Source: Damh-18 sp964570795
GTDB lineage: Bacteria; Patescibacteriota; Minisyncoccia; Phycocordibacterales; UBA918
DNA: 64,000 nt
NCBI GenBank assembly: GCA_964570795.1
Contig: CAZMYZ010000001.1
Span: 58,937-122,936 of the forward strand
Direction: 5' to 3'
A program made the translations under genes and the position numbers. Below, piece by piece: positions 25,114-33,264 of the stretch. Positions within the stretch are counted from its first letter, which is position 1; every line of letters starts with the position of its first letter. The notes beneath the pieces are model-generated. The model had not been told where the DNA came from and did not search any database. It saw nothing but the letters and a program-made list of their open reading frames with translations.

Positions 25114-26799
25114 ATGGTTCAAAACGTATTTAGAATTATGTATAAGGAGGTACGCGGCTTACATCAAGCCGCGTATGTTCTTGCGATTTTTACATTTGGT
25201 TCCCAACTACTTGCATTGGTGCGCGATAGACTCCTTGCACACCAATTTGGTGCAAGTATTGAACTCGACCTCTATTACGCAGCATTTCGTATTCCCGATG
25301 TACTCTATGTGATTTTTGCATCAACGCTTTCGGTGTATGTACTTATTCCATTTCTCGCTAAAAAAACAGAAACTGGTGTTCCTTATGCTGCACAAAATTT
25401 GTTGTCACAGTTTTTCTCGTTGTTCATTATGCTTTATGGTGCGGTGGCGCTCATTGCGATGCTGTGTGCACCACTCATTGTGGTGTACGTATTTCCAGGA
25501 TTTGTAGGAGAAAGTGATATGCTCGTTGCACTCATACGTCTCCTCCTCATTCAGCCGTTCCTTCTTGGCATCTCAAGCCTTTTCAGTATTGTGACGCAGA
25601 TGGAACATCGCTTCATTCTCTATGCGCTCAGCCCACTTCTCTATAACCTTGGTATTATCGCAGGGCTCTTGTTCTTATATCCAAGTATGGGTGTGTATGG
25701 ACTTGTGTTCGGTGTACTTCTGGGGGCGTTGGGGCATGTGTGTATCCAGATACCATCGGTGGTGAGAAGTCCTCTTGCACCACGCTTTGTCCGTGCTTTT
25801 GTTCTCGCCGATATTCTCATGGTATGCAAAACATCATTTACCCGTGCACTTACACTCTCATTACACCAATTGGTGCTCTTGGGTTTTGTGAGTGTTGCGA
25901 GTCTTATGGCGATAGGTTCGGTGTCGGTGTTTCAATTTGCATATAATTTGCAGTCAGTGCCACTTGCAATTATTGGCGTGAGTTATTCGGTTGCTGCCTT
26001 TCCACTCCTTGCGCAACTGTATGCTGAAAAGCAGTATGCGCAGTTTGCGCACAACATCACGACAGCCCTTAAGCATATTTTCTTTTGGTCGCTTCCGGTG
26101 ATTGCGCTCCTTGTGGTGATTCGTGCACAGTTTGTGCGCGTCGTCCTTGGGTCGGGTGCTTTTGATTGGAGCGACACACGTCTCACCGCAGCGGTCCTCG
26201 CACTTTTTATTCTTTCACTCACCGCACAGACTGTACATCTCCTTATCGTGCGCGCACTCTATGCGGTAGAAAACAGCAGACTTCCATTTTACGTAACGCT
26301 TTTTTCTTCTGCTCTTGCACTCTGTGGTGCGTACGCATTTCATACGATACTGCTCGCACAGGGTGATTTTTATACACTCATAGAGCGCCTCATGCGCCTT
26401 GAAGGTGTTTCGGGTATTGAAGTACTTGCACTCCCGCTTGGGTATTCATGTGCACTCATTGTGCATAGTGTCGCGCTGCTCATACTCGCACGCACTCATG
26501 TATTCATTCAGAGCAGAACACTCATCGCACCATTCATACAGTCTTTCATCTCAGCACTCTTTGCAGGGTATGTTGCCTATACGCTCTTGAATTATTTCGT
26601 TCTCGTATTTACCGTTGATACTCTTCTCACGGTGTTTGCACAAGGATTCTTTGCAGCAGTGGGAGGGTGTGTTGGATACGTTGCTCTCCAGTACTTGTTC
26701 AAAAACGAGGAACTTATTGAAATTTCGAAGACTCTCCATAAACGCTTTTTGCGCCGTGATGTGGTGATACCTCAGGATGAAGACACTCTTTCAGTTTAG
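25114..26799 (+). CDS. murJ: Lipid II flippase MurJ (MviN)
   Basis: A 561-aa MOP-superfamily flippase with about 14 membrane segments. The conserved SQLLALVRDRLLAHQFGA element of the first helices is present, as are FRIPDVLYVIFAS and repeated Arg residues lining the cavity. It moves lipid II across the membrane for peptidoglycan synthesis. The ATG directly abuts the stop of the polytopic TPR gene, suggesting coupled translation in one surface-biogenesis operon. Confidence 0.93.
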   Translation: MVQNVFRIMYKEVRGLHQAAYVLAIFTFGSQLLALVRDRLLAHQFGASIELDLYYAAFRIPDVLYVIFASTLSVYVLIPFLAKKTETGVPYAAQNLLSQFFSLFIMLYGAVALIAMLCAPLIVVYVFPGFVGESDMLVALIRLLLIQPFLLGISSLFSIVTQMEHRFILYALSPLLYNLGIIAGLLFLYPSMGVYGLVFGVLLGALGHVCIQIPSVVRSPLAPRFVRAFVLADILMVCKTSFTRALTLSLHQLVLLGFVSVASLMAIGSVSVFQFAYNLQSVPLAIIGVSYSVAAFPLLAQLYAEKQYAQFAHNITTALKHIFFWSLPVIALLVVIRAQFVRVVLGSGAFDWSDTRLTAAVLALFILSLTAQTVHLLIVRALYAVENSRLPFYVTLFSSALALCGAYAFHTILLAQGDFYTLIERLMRLEGVSGIEVLALPLGYSCALIVHSVALLILARTHVFIQSRTLIAPFIQSFISALFAGYVAYTLLNYFVLVFTVDTLLTVFAQGFFAAVGGCVGYVALQYLFKNEELIEISKTLHKRFLRRDVVIPQDEDTLSV

Positions 26800-26838
26800 T
26801 GCAGTTTCGGGAGTCTATGGTAGAGTAGGGAACACAGT

Positions 26839-28623
26839 ATGAAGCAAATACGCAATTTTTCTATTATCGCACACATCGACCATGGTAAGTCGACCTTGGC
26901 TGACCGTATGCTCGAAATTACGCATACGGTAGAGGCGCGCAAGATGAAAGAGCAGGTACTCGACTCCATGGATCTTGAGCGTGAGCGTGGTATCACCATT
27001 AAAATGCAGCCGGTGCGCATGGAACACACTTTTAATGGTGTTGTGTATGAACTCAATCTCATCGACACTCCGGGGCACATCGACTTTTCATATGAGGTAT
27101 CACGTGCGCTCAAGGCGGTGGAAGGAGTACTTTTGCTTGTCGATTCAACACAGGGTGTGCAGGCACAGACACTCTCGGTACTCAGCATGGCGCGCGAGCA
27201 GGGACTTACTATTATCCCCGTCCTTACAAAAATTGACGTTCCACATTCACGCCGCGAAGAAGTCATGGGTGAAGTGGTGACACTCCTTGGGTGTTCTCCT
27301 GAGGAAATTCAGTTTGTATCTGGAAAGACGGGGGAGAATGTAAAAGAGTTGCTCGACACCATCTGTGAGCGTATTCCACCACCAAAAGAAGCTGCAAACG
27401 ATTCTTTCCGTGGTCTAGTATTTGATTTTCACTACTCCAATCACCGTGGAATTATTGTGTATTTTCGTGTATTCGATGGCAAGGTGCGGAAAGGTGACAC
27501 GTTACGCTTTATAGCGGCCGGCCGCACGTTTAATGTGCTTGAGGTAGGTATTCAGTCACCACAGGAGACTCCGGTACAGGAACTTAATGCAGGCGAAATT
27601 GGCTACATTGTGACTGGCATCAAGGAGCCAGGAGTTGCTTCGGTGGGTGATACACTTGCCCTTGAGAAGGGGAGTAGAGAGCCTTTGGTGGGGTATCAGT
27701 CGGTACCGCCTGTGGTGTGGGCGTCAGTATTCCCAGAAAGTCAGGATGATTTTACTATTTTAAAGCAAGCGCTTGATAGATTGAAGATGTCTGATTCCTC
27801 GCTTTCCTACGAAGAAGAGTCCTCGGGGCTTCTCGGCCGTGGGTTCCGCTGTGGTTTTCTCGGTATGCTTCATTTAGAGATTGTGACCGAGCGACTACGA
27901 CGTGAGTTTGATATTGAAATCACGATCACCTCACCATCGATTGTGTATGAAATAACATACCCCGATGGACGTATTGAGGAGATATACGCAGCGTCACGAT
28001 TTCCTGATTTTGGTTCAAAGGTGCAGATTCGCGAACCATGGATTCTTGCACAGATTATTTTGCCACCAACGTATCTGGGTGCGATGATGACCCTGCTCTA
28101 CGACCATGAGGCGAGCGTACTCGAGACTGAGGTTTTTGGTGACGGACGTAATCTCCTTACCGTAGAAATGCCACTCCGTGAACTCATGCGTAATTTCTTT
28201 GACCGACTCAAGAATGCCACAAGTGGCTATGCATCACTCTCATACGAAATTGCCGAGATGCGCTCTGCCGATGTGTGCCGTCTGGATGTACTTATTGCAG
28301 AGGAGGTGGTCCCTGCGTTTTCTCGTGTGGTAGGTATTCGCCGTGCAGAAATAGATGCAAAGGCTATTGTAGAGAAACTCTATAATACATTGCCGCGACA
28401 ACTCTTTGTAACCAAAATCCAAGCAAAAGCGATGGGGCGTATCATTTCCTCCCGCACACTATCAGCAATGAAAAAAGATGTGACTGGCTATCTCTATGGA
28501 GGGGATATTACCCGAAAAATGAAACTCCGTGAGAAACAAAAGCGTGGGAAAAAGCGCATGCTCGAGCATGCAAAGGTGAATATTCCTCCCGATGTCTTTA
28601 TGAAGATTATTAAGGCAGAATAA
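26839..28623 (+). CDS. lepA: Elongation factor 4 (LepA)
   Basis: A 594-aa translational GTPase that back-translocates stalled ribosomes. G1 is AHIDHGKST near residues 11-19, G2 ERGITIK, G3 DTPGH and G4 TKID. The C-terminal LepA domain ends with RGKKRMLEHAKVNIPPDVFMKI, rich in basic residues. Length is normal. There is no Shine-Dalgarno. A strong terminator overlaps the stop codon. Confidence 0.97.
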   Translation: MKQIRNFSIIAHIDHGKSTLADRMLEITHTVEARKMKEQVLDSMDLERERGITIKMQPVRMEHTFNGVVYELNLIDTPGHIDFSYEVSRALKAVEGVLLLVDSTQGVQAQTLSVLSMAREQGLTIIPVLTKIDVPHSRREEVMGEVVTLLGCSPEEIQFVSGKTGENVKELLDTICERIPPPKEAANDSFRGLVFDFHYSNHRGIIVYFRVFDGKVRKGDTLRFIAAGRTFNVLEVGIQSPQETPVQELNAGEIGYIVTGIKEPGVASVGDTLALEKGSREPLVGYQSVPPVVWASVFPESQDDFTILKQALDRLKMSDSSLSYEEESSGLLGRGFRCGFLGMLHLEIVTERLRREFDIEITITSPSIVYEITYPDGRIEEIYAASRFPDFGSKVQIREPWILAQIILPPTYLGAMMTLLYDHEASVLETEVFGDGRNLLTVEMPLRELMRNFFDRLKNATSGYASLSYEIAEMRSADVCRLDVLIAEEVVPAFSRVVGIRRAEIDAKAIVEKLYNTLPRQLFVTKIQAKAMGRIISSRTLSAMKKDVTGYLYGGDITRKMKLREKQKRGKKRMLEHAKVNIPPDVFMKIIKAE

Positions 28624-28658
28624 AAATCCCCCGCGGCCTACGGCCGCGGGGGATTTTT
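28622..28658. terminator. lepA terminator (bidirectional)
   Basis: AAAAATCCCCCGCGGCC-TAC and its complement ending ATTTTT. On the minus strand it also ends the 38-aa gene. Confidence 0.92.
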
Positions 28659-28660
28659 GC

Positions 28661-28777
28661 TTAGAAACCACTGCCGCCCGAATATGCAAAAATCATACTG
28701 AGGGCAATAATAATCGCGATGATAGACCAAATCCACTTAATCGTGGTCTTTGTCTTTTTATGAAATAAGAAGCTCAT
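28661..28777 (-). CDS. Small membrane protein, 38 aa
   Basis: MSFLFHKKTKTTIKWIWSII starts a 38-residue protein with a basic N-terminus and one membrane helix, ending YSGGSGF. It is divergent from the FtsB-like gene with only 18 bp between the two start codons. A TGTTACTAT extended -10 ends eight bases before the ATG, so the mRNA is probably leaderless. The conserved-looking layout and its own terminator support a real gene. Confidence 0.7.
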   Translation of the reverse strand: MSFLFHKKTKTTIKWIWSIIAIIIALSMIFAYSGGSGF

Positions 28778-28781
28778 AGGT

Positions 28782-28791
28782 TACAATAGTA
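28782..28791. promoter_or_regulatory. Overlapping divergent -10 boxes
   Basis: TACAAT (28782-28787, plus) and TACTAT (complement of 28786-28791, minus) overlap by two bases inside GTTACAATAGTAAC. Each lies eight bases from its start codon. Confidence 0.65.
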
Positions 28792-28795
28792 ACAT

Positions 28796-29197
28796 ATGTT
28801 CGATTTTCATGAAAAGCGCAAAATACGGAGTATTGTGTACTCGAAGCCTGTGGTGGCAGTTTTGGTGATTATCACTGTCGTCCTTTCATTTTCCGTATAC
28901 CATCGCTATACCGTAGCCGAGGAAATGAAACACAAACTCAATGTACGTGAGGATGAACTGCATGAGTTAGAACAGCGTGCTACGGTACTTGAATCCAAGG
29001 TGCAGTATCTGCGCGATGAGCGCGGGATTGAGGAAGAATTACGTAATCGCTTTGATGTGGTAAAGGAAGGGGAACAGGTGATTATTTTGGTGGATGAGCC
29101 ACAGGGTGGGGAGGGAAAGCGAGAGATACTACCACTCGAAGGCAAAGCACCGCATGCAGAAGATGATTCTTTCCTTGAAACATTTAAATTTTGGTAA
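28796..29197 (+). CDS. FtsB/DivIC-like septum protein
   Basis: A 133-aa bitopic protein: a short cytoplasmic N-terminus, one membrane segment at about 18-36, then a coiled coil (EEMKHKLNVREDELHELEQR) and the DivIC-like RDERGIEEELRNRFDVVKEGE motif. This is the septum-initiator family that links FtsA/FtsZ division to septal wall synthesis. It appears leaderless, sharing an 18-bp divergent promoter region. Confidence 0.85.
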   Translation: MFDFHEKRKIRSIVYSKPVVAVLVIITVVLSFSVYHRYTVAEEMKHKLNVREDELHELEQRATVLESKVQYLRDERGIEEELRNRFDVVKEGEQVIILVDEPQGGEGKREILPLEGKAPHAEDDSFLETFKFW

Positions 29198-29239
29198 TTT
29201 AGTATATACTGCTAGGACTTAATAATTTAGACTATCAAT

Positions 29240-29476
29240 ATGGATAAAAACGTAATGATTTACAGCACACCAACTTGTCATTTTTGTCATGCAGCAAAAG
29301 ATTTTTTCACTGCAAATAATGTTGCTTTCAATGAATACAATGTAGCCGCAGATCTTGAAAAGCGAAAAGAAATGGTAGATATGACCGGACAAATGGGTGT
29401 ACCCGTCATTCGTATTGGTGATGATGTTATTGTCGGTTTCGACGAAGCAAAGATTAAAGAATTGCTCGCGGTATAA
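29240..29476 (+). CDS. Glutaredoxin / NrdH-like redoxin
   Basis: A 78-aa thioredoxin-fold protein with the redox motif CHFC at residues 13-16 and the cis-proline MGVPVIRIGD. The charged middle and VGFDEAKIKELL end match glutaredoxin-like NrdH proteins. It likely passes electrons from a thioredoxin-reductase system such as TrxB at 47-48 kb to ribonucleotide reductase or other targets (inference). Confidence 0.92.
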   Translation: MDKNVMIYSTPTCHFCHAAKDFFTANNVAFNEYNVAADLEKRKEMVDMTGQMGVPVIRIGDDVIVGFDEAKIKELLAV

Positions 29477-29497
29477 GTATTGCACTATAAACCCAAC

Positions 29498-29552
29498 GCA
29501 CAAAACTAAAAGGAAAACCATCCCGACGGATGGTTTTCTTTATGTTTTGTGC
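29498..29552. terminator. Bidirectional terminator, glutaredoxin / tRNA-Arg
   Basis: The inner stem GAAAACCATCC/GGATGGTTTTC (29513-29538) is enclosed by GCACAAAAC (29498-29506) and GTTTTGTGC (29544-29552). The outer arm reaches the last tRNA bases. Confidence 0.88.
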
Positions 29553-29621
29553 CCTAGGCAGGAATCGGACCCACATTGATCCCTTAGGACGGGACAGTTC
29601 TATCCATTGAACTACTAGGGC
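29550..29621 (-). tRNA. tRNA-Arg(CCT)
   Basis: 72 nt with acceptor GCCCTAG/CTAGGGC and anticodon stem GTCCC/GGGAT with loop GTCCTAA (anticodon CCT). The T-arm has loop TCCGATT and two wobble pairs. CCA is not encoded. Confidence 0.93.
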
Positions 29622-29713
29622 GGTGCATCGATAGTATCATATCAAGAAGATAAATCGAACCATAGTGAATATGGTTGTAACCACACACACCATTTTCTAT
29701 ATATATCATCTGC

Positions 29714-29719
29714 TATAAT
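29714..29719 (+). promoter_or_regulatory. -10 box of the 99-aa membrane protein gene
   Basis: A perfect TATAAT ends seven bases before the ATG at 29727, so the transcript is predicted to be leaderless. Confidence 0.7.
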
Positions 29720-29726
29720 GCTGTAT

Positions 29727-30026
29727 ATGAATGAAAAGGAAAATGACACACATAGAGAAATACTTGTACTTCTCAAGGAGAATTCTCGGTTAGTAAAAGA
29801 AAATAACGAGATGCTCCATAAGATGTATCAGTATGACATGATTACTTTTTGGCTCCGCATTGTGTGGTATGCAGCACTCATTGGATTGCCATTTGCAGTG
29901 TACTTCTATTTCCTCGAACCCTATTTTGATGCGTTTGGTTCAAACTATGAACTTTTTAGGCAGGGAATGGCAGAAATACCAGGACTTAAAGGCCTTGAAA
30001 CACTCATGCCTTCCATAGGTAATTAG
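29727..30026 (+). CDS. Small membrane protein with N-terminal coiled coil, 99 aa
   Basis: A charged helix rich in Lys, Glu and Asn (residues 1-35, ILVLLKENSRLVKENNEML) is followed by a membrane segment (about 45-66) and an amphipathic tail. The family is unknown; similar small proteins are common in CPR genomes. The ATG at 29727 is preferred over 29718 because the latter overlaps the -10 box. Confidence 0.7.
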   Translation: MNEKENDTHREILVLLKENSRLVKENNEMLHKMYQYDMITFWLRIVWYAALIGLPFAVYFYFLEPYFDAFGSNYELFRQGMAEIPGLKGLETLMPSIGN

Positions 30027-30099
30027 TGCGTGTTGTAGCCTTTATAGCCAAATCCCCACACTGTACTGATTTATAAAATATGCTACTATCAGTGGGCAG

Positions 30100-30294
30100 A
30101 TTTTCTGAGAGTTAAGGAAGCTCTTAGTATTTCTGCATTCGCTAAAGCAAGAGAAATCTTTCCGCAGCGGCATTCGGATGAAATGTATACAAGCATCCAC
30201 TTCGATCCTCATTTGCTGAGGTAAGAGGAATCTTTCCGCAGCATCATTCGAAACACAAATGCAAAAGTGAACTTTTGCGCTTGGTTTCTCATTC
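30100..30294 (+). repeat. Tandem tRNA-Phe 5'-end-like repeats
   Basis: Two units resemble the tRNA-Phe 5' end and its flank: CATTCGCTAAAGCAAGAG with ATCTTTCCGCAGC (from 30136) and CATTTGCTGAGGTAAGAG with ATCTTTCCGCAGC (from 30210). The tRNA itself begins within CATTCGCTGAGGTAGC. In unit 2 GCTGAGGTAAGA can pair with TCTTTCCGCAGC. Another hairpin (GCAAAAGT/ACTTTTGC) precedes the tRNA. Confidence 0.7.
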
Positions 30295-30367
30295 GCTGAG
30301 GTAGCTCAGTTGGTAGAGCATTTGTCTGAAGAACAAAGGGTCGGCGGTTCGAGCCCGCCCCTCAGCA
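30295..30367 (+). tRNA. tRNA-Phe(GAA)
   Basis: 73 nt with acceptor GCTGAGG/CCTCAGC, D-arm AGCTCAGTTGGTAGAGC, anticodon stem TTTGT/ACAAA with loop CTGAAGA (anticodon GAA) and T-arm GGCGGTTCGAGCCCGCC. CCA is not encoded. Its acceptor 3' strand is the left arm of a 24-bp downstream palindrome. Confidence 0.96.
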
Positions 30368-30457
30368 CACTGTACACAGAAAGCCCCGAAAGGGGTCTTT
30401 TCTGTGTACAGTGTGCTGAGGGAGCACGATACATAGGCATCGTGCGTGCGGGCTGAA
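30359..30457 (+). repeat. Inverted copy of the tRNA-Phe 3' end
   Basis: CTCAGCACACTGTACACAGA (from 30361) pairs over 24 bp with 30399-30422 around CCCC-GAAA-GGGG, so the acceptor strand plus trailer is duplicated in inverse. Then comes a small hairpin GCACGAT/ATCGTGC (30424-30445), followed by GCGGGCTGAA (30448-30457), close to the complement of the T-arm. Confidence 0.8.
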
Positions 30458-30555
30458 ATAGTTTGGGAAACTATTTCAGGAGGTTGTCGATATTTTGACG
30501 TAAGGAAAAATATCATACAACCTGAACTGAAGCAGTAGGCTTCGAAAGGCGGAAT
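30453..30555 (+). repeat. Family 1 hairpin element, 3' side of tRNA-Phe
   Basis: Stem 1 is CTGAAATAGTTT-GGG-AAACTATTTCAG (30453-30479). Stem 2 is AGGTTGTCGATATTTT with AAAATATCATACAACCT (30481-30523), with upper loop GACGTAAGGAA. Stem 3 is GAAGC-AGTA-GGCTTC. Downstream to 30700 lie further hairpins and a partial Family 2 match (CAAGTTGCTAAATAGAA, minus strand, near 30680). Confidence 0.75.
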
Positions 30556-30703
30556 GATGTTGCTTTGCAACGAATGAGCCAGGGCAGGAGGCACTTAGTA
30601 TTTTGTGAGGTAACGAAACAAAATACTTAGTGACCTGCGCCGAGCCTGCCACTCACTACCACGCTTCTACCAAATTCTATTTAGCAACTTGATGCCAGTA
30701 TAC

Positions 30704-30735
30704 AGAAACACCACCCAATAAAGGGTGGTGTTTCT
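30704..30735 (+). terminator. Terminator-like hairpin after the tRNA-Phe element
   Basis: AGAAACACCACCC pairs with GGGTGGTGTTTCT. It ends the structured trailer region. Confidence 0.75.
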
Positions 30736-30840
30736 TGTTCCCATAGGGCTGACCTATGTAATCAGAGTGTCAGCGAATTGCTGGCGGACGCCGTGCCCTC
30801 CTCTCATTCGTCAGCGAACAGATTGTAAGTCATCAAAAAA
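30736..30840. other. Spacer after the tRNA-Phe region
   Basis: About 105 bp with no coding frame or strong structure that I can support. Confidence 0.5.
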
Positions 30841-30863
30841 ATAGGCTCCAAAGCGGAGCCTAT
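30841..30863 (-). terminator. Terminator of the 82-aa orphan gene
   Basis: ATAGGCTCC/GGAGCCTAT is followed on the minus strand by TTTTTTTGATG. Confidence 0.9.
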
Positions 30864-30873
30864 CATAGAGCGT

Positions 30874-31122
30874 TTAGTCCTCGGCCATCCCTGCAATTGC
30901 TTGCTGTTGGCGCTTTTCCAGTTCCTTTCCTTCCTTGGTGACATAGGTGAGCCCTTGCAGGACTCCATTATGGAAGTGGACTTCCAGATAGTCATCAGAA
31001 CCATCCAGATTGAAAAACATGTGTCCGTCTACACCTGAGCCAGTCTGTTTGGTTTGGGATACAGCATCGAATGCAGCGAGGATCCGTATCCTTGCATCAG
31101 CAAAAAGTTGTTCATTAGCCAT
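30874..31122 (-). CDS. Orphan protein, 82 aa
   Basis: MANEQLFADARIRILAAFDA begins a small soluble protein that ends in a charged helix rich in Lys, Glu and Gln. The start at 31122 follows an AAAAGGAGATAGCC Shine-Dalgarno; the longer frame upstream runs into the next terminator. It is a one-gene unit. The family is unknown. Confidence 0.65.
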   Translation of the reverse strand: MANEQLFADARIRILAAFDAVSQTKQTGSGVDGHMFFNLDGSDDYLEVHFHNGVLQGLTYVTKEGKELEKRQQQAIAGMAED

Positions 31123-31188
31123 GGCTATCTCCTTTTCGTTGGGAACTGCTTTCAAGAGAGTATCACTTTGTGCTATATGATGCAAAAT

Positions 31189-31220
31189 AAAAATACCGCT
31201 GCTAAACAAACGGTATTTTT
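31189..31220 (-). terminator. Terminator of the anchored 193-aa gene
   Basis: AAAAATACCG and CGGTATTTTT enclose a 12-nt loop just past the stop codon at 31236. Confidence 0.8.
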
Positions 31221-31235
31221 ATAAGAATGTAAATC

Positions 31236-31817
31236 CTATCTCGACTGCTGGACGCTCACGGTCACAGTCGTCTCTCCTTCAGCACTTCCAATATAGACAA
31301 CAACATTCTCCTCTTCGCCCTTTGTTGCGGTAATCATTGAGCCGTCACCGGTTGCCATGGTTGCTTGAATTTCCCAACCCTGTATTTCAAGTGTTGATTT
31401 GAAATACTCGGTAACTTCTGTTGTTGAGTCTTTTGTAGTATAAACCACTGAAAGTCCTGCAGTGTCTGCGCCACCTGTATTCATTGAGCCTGCGTAACTG
31501 AGACGAGCATCAGAGGGGAGGGGTACTGAACTTGGCCAATTATCAGGAAGTGAAACATTGTTTCCTGCTGACACATTGTATTCTTCGCCATTGTCACCAG
31601 TGACTCGCATACTACCATCGTTGTCGATATCAATGTCGACATCACCCCCGGTCGCTTGCTCGAGAGCACGCTCTACTGCTCGTTCTGGAGAGAAGAGTGA
31701 TTGTGCTCCATAAAGAACGATGAGTGCAATAACACCAATAATAATCCATTTTGTATAATCTTGTTTTTTGCTTTCCGTTGGCGCACTTAGAGGAGTTTGT
31801 TCTGGTATTTCATTCAT
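31236..31817 (-). CDS. Membrane-anchored exported protein, 193 aa
   Basis: A short cytoplasmic N-terminus, one membrane segment at about 24-42, an acidic region (GGDVDIDIDNDGSMRVTGDN) and a C-terminal folded domain with DNWPSSVPLP and EVTEYFKSTLEIQGW. The last part resembles small extracytoplasmic domains that follow VPxYPG-like motifs, but I cannot assign a function. Confidence 0.7.
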   Translation of the reverse strand: MNEIPEQTPLSAPTESKKQDYTKWIIIGVIALIVLYGAQSLFSPERAVERALEQATGGDVDIDIDNDGSMRVTGDNGEEYNVSAGNNVSLPDNWPSSVPLPSDARLSYAGSMNTGGADTAGLSVVYTTKDSTTEVTEYFKSTLEIQGWEIQATMATGDGSMITATKGEEENVVVYIGSAEGETTVTVSVQQSR

Positions 31818-31898
31818 AAGAGTTACCTACTTACGTCTGATAATAAAATTACGACATACTCATTATAATTCAGAATGTATGGGTCGTATATATACAAA

Positions 31899-31928
31899 AA
31901 CTCCCCCGCGGTGTAGCCGCGGGGAAGT
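31899..31928 (-). terminator. hsp20-prsW terminator
   Basis: CCCCCGCGG/CCGCGGGG with an outer AACT/AGTT extension is followed on the minus strand by TTTTTGTATA. Confidence 0.88.
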
Positions 31929-31953
31929 TTTTTGATGTTTATGGATGTATAGA

Positions 31954-32457
31954 CTACTTCACCTGATGGTGGCTCTTTACCGTGAGGCGTGCACTGCGTC
32001 CCTTATCAAGTTTTGGCAGAATAATTTCGAGGAGACCATGCTTTTCACGCGCCTCTGCTTCGTCGATAACAATTTCCTCGGGGAGGACAATAGAGCGTGA
32101 GAATGAACCCCAAAAGAGTTCTCGATGATAGTAGTCCTCATCGGGTGCTTCTTGTACTTCTTCGCGAAGACCTTTTAGAGTCACCATGTCGCGTGTGATA
32201 GAGATGTTGAGGTCTTCTGGACTCACACCTGCTACGAGGGCACGAATGACGACTGCATCGCGGGTCTGGTACATATCAATAGGAAGTTCACCATCTTGTT
32301 CTTCATCATCCTGTTGGCGCCACGTTTCTTGGTCAATAGTGTCGTCCTCAGGAACAGTGGCAGTTTCAAAATCTTGCACATCTCCAAACCCATCATCAGA
32401 CGATGCGTCGAGTTTTATTGAGCCGGTAATGCGTTCGAGAAATGATGGTTTTTTCAT
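31954..32457 (-). CDS. HSP20 small heat-shock protein
   Basis: A 167-aa ATP-independent holdase. An acidic N-terminal arm (to about 55) precedes the alpha-crystallin domain with ELPIDMYQTRDAVVIRALVAG and the conserved HGLLEIILPK near the end. It overlaps the PrsW gene by four bases (ATGA), indicating translational coupling. A stress-related membrane/protein quality-control unit is a reasonable inference. Confidence 0.93.
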   Translation of the reverse strand: MKKPSFLERITGSIKLDASSDDGFGDVQDFETATVPEDDTIDQETWRQQDDEEQDGELPIDMYQTRDAVVIRALVAGVSPEDLNISITRDMVTLKGLREEVQEAPDEDYYHRELFWGSFSRSIVLPEEIVIDEAEAREKHGLLEIILPKLDKGRSARLTVKSHHQVK

Positions 32458-33149
32458 AATATGCGACGATGCTGTTTTTCTAGTAACTTCACTTTTTCAA
32501 AGAGAATAAAGAGGACGACGATACCCATCCAGACAAACATAAAAACGACGAGGACGGTGCCACCGCTTGCATCTATTATAGAGAAGTTGAAGAGTGCGTG
32601 CAATATAACAGCAACGAATAAGCCAAAGGTAGCCACGAGTACTTTTATCCAACTCTTGGCATAGTATGAAAGTGCCATTGCGACACCTACGGTGCTTGAT
32701 GCAAGGACATGAAGGAGTGTCGCTCCGAGGAAACGGAAGTTACCCGTGATGAAAGAATTAGCGACATCACCGTCTTGGAGTGGATTGAAAATAAATAGCG
32801 CATTTTCGAGCGCAGAAAAGCCGAGTGCGATGGTGAGCATGTATATGATTGCATCGATAGGCTCATCGACAGCTTTGTTCCAAAGCACCACAATAAGCGC
32901 AGCAGAGTATTTGAGCACTTCTTCGATGATGACCCATACAAAAACAAGGTTATCACCTGTGAAGCGCTCCATCGCAAATTGCTGGAGGGGAAGTACAAGT
33001 GGCACAATGAGCATGCCGGCAATGAAGGATGTGGCAAGTAGTGCTTTTGGCTCAGGATGTGCTTTGTCCTCACGGAGCCAAAACCAAAGCCAAAAAAGTG
33101 CAGGAATAAGTCCTGCAAGAAAGGCAATAGCAAAGTTGAGCGAGTCCAT
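32454..33149 (-). CDS. PrsW family intramembrane protease
   Basis: A 231-aa polytopic protein with seven or so membrane segments. It carries the family catalytic signatures: VIIEEVLKY (EExxK), IALGFSALENALF (E/N motif), HVLASSTVG and HALFNF. PrsW relatives cut membrane anti-sigma factors or act as CAAX-like proteases; no anti-sigma gene is seen here. It is first in the unit with hsp20. Confidence 0.9.
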   Translation of the reverse strand: MDSLNFAIAFLAGLIPALFWLWFWLREDKAHPEPKALLATSFIAGMLIVPLVLPLQQFAMERFTGDNLVFVWVIIEEVLKYSAALIVVLWNKAVDEPIDAIIYMLTIALGFSALENALFIFNPLQDGDVANSFITGNFRFLGATLLHVLASSTVGVAMALSYYAKSWIKVLVATFGLFVAVILHALFNFSIIDASGGTVLVVFMFVWMGIVVLFILFEKVKLLEKQHRRIL

Positions 33150-33228
33150 TTAAATATTGTACCATTTTGGAAAAGGAAATCCCCAGGGAATGCCAATTCT
33201 TAGTTGAAAAACTAATATGCACAGGCAC

Positions 33229-33264
33229 CTTCCATTTTTCTTCCGGGGGGAAGAAAAATGGAAG
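33229..33264 (-). terminator. Terminator of the valS trailer
   Basis: A perfect 16-bp stem, CTTCCATTTTTCTTCC with its complement, and a 4-nt loop, at the distal end of the valS-associated element. Confidence 0.8.
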
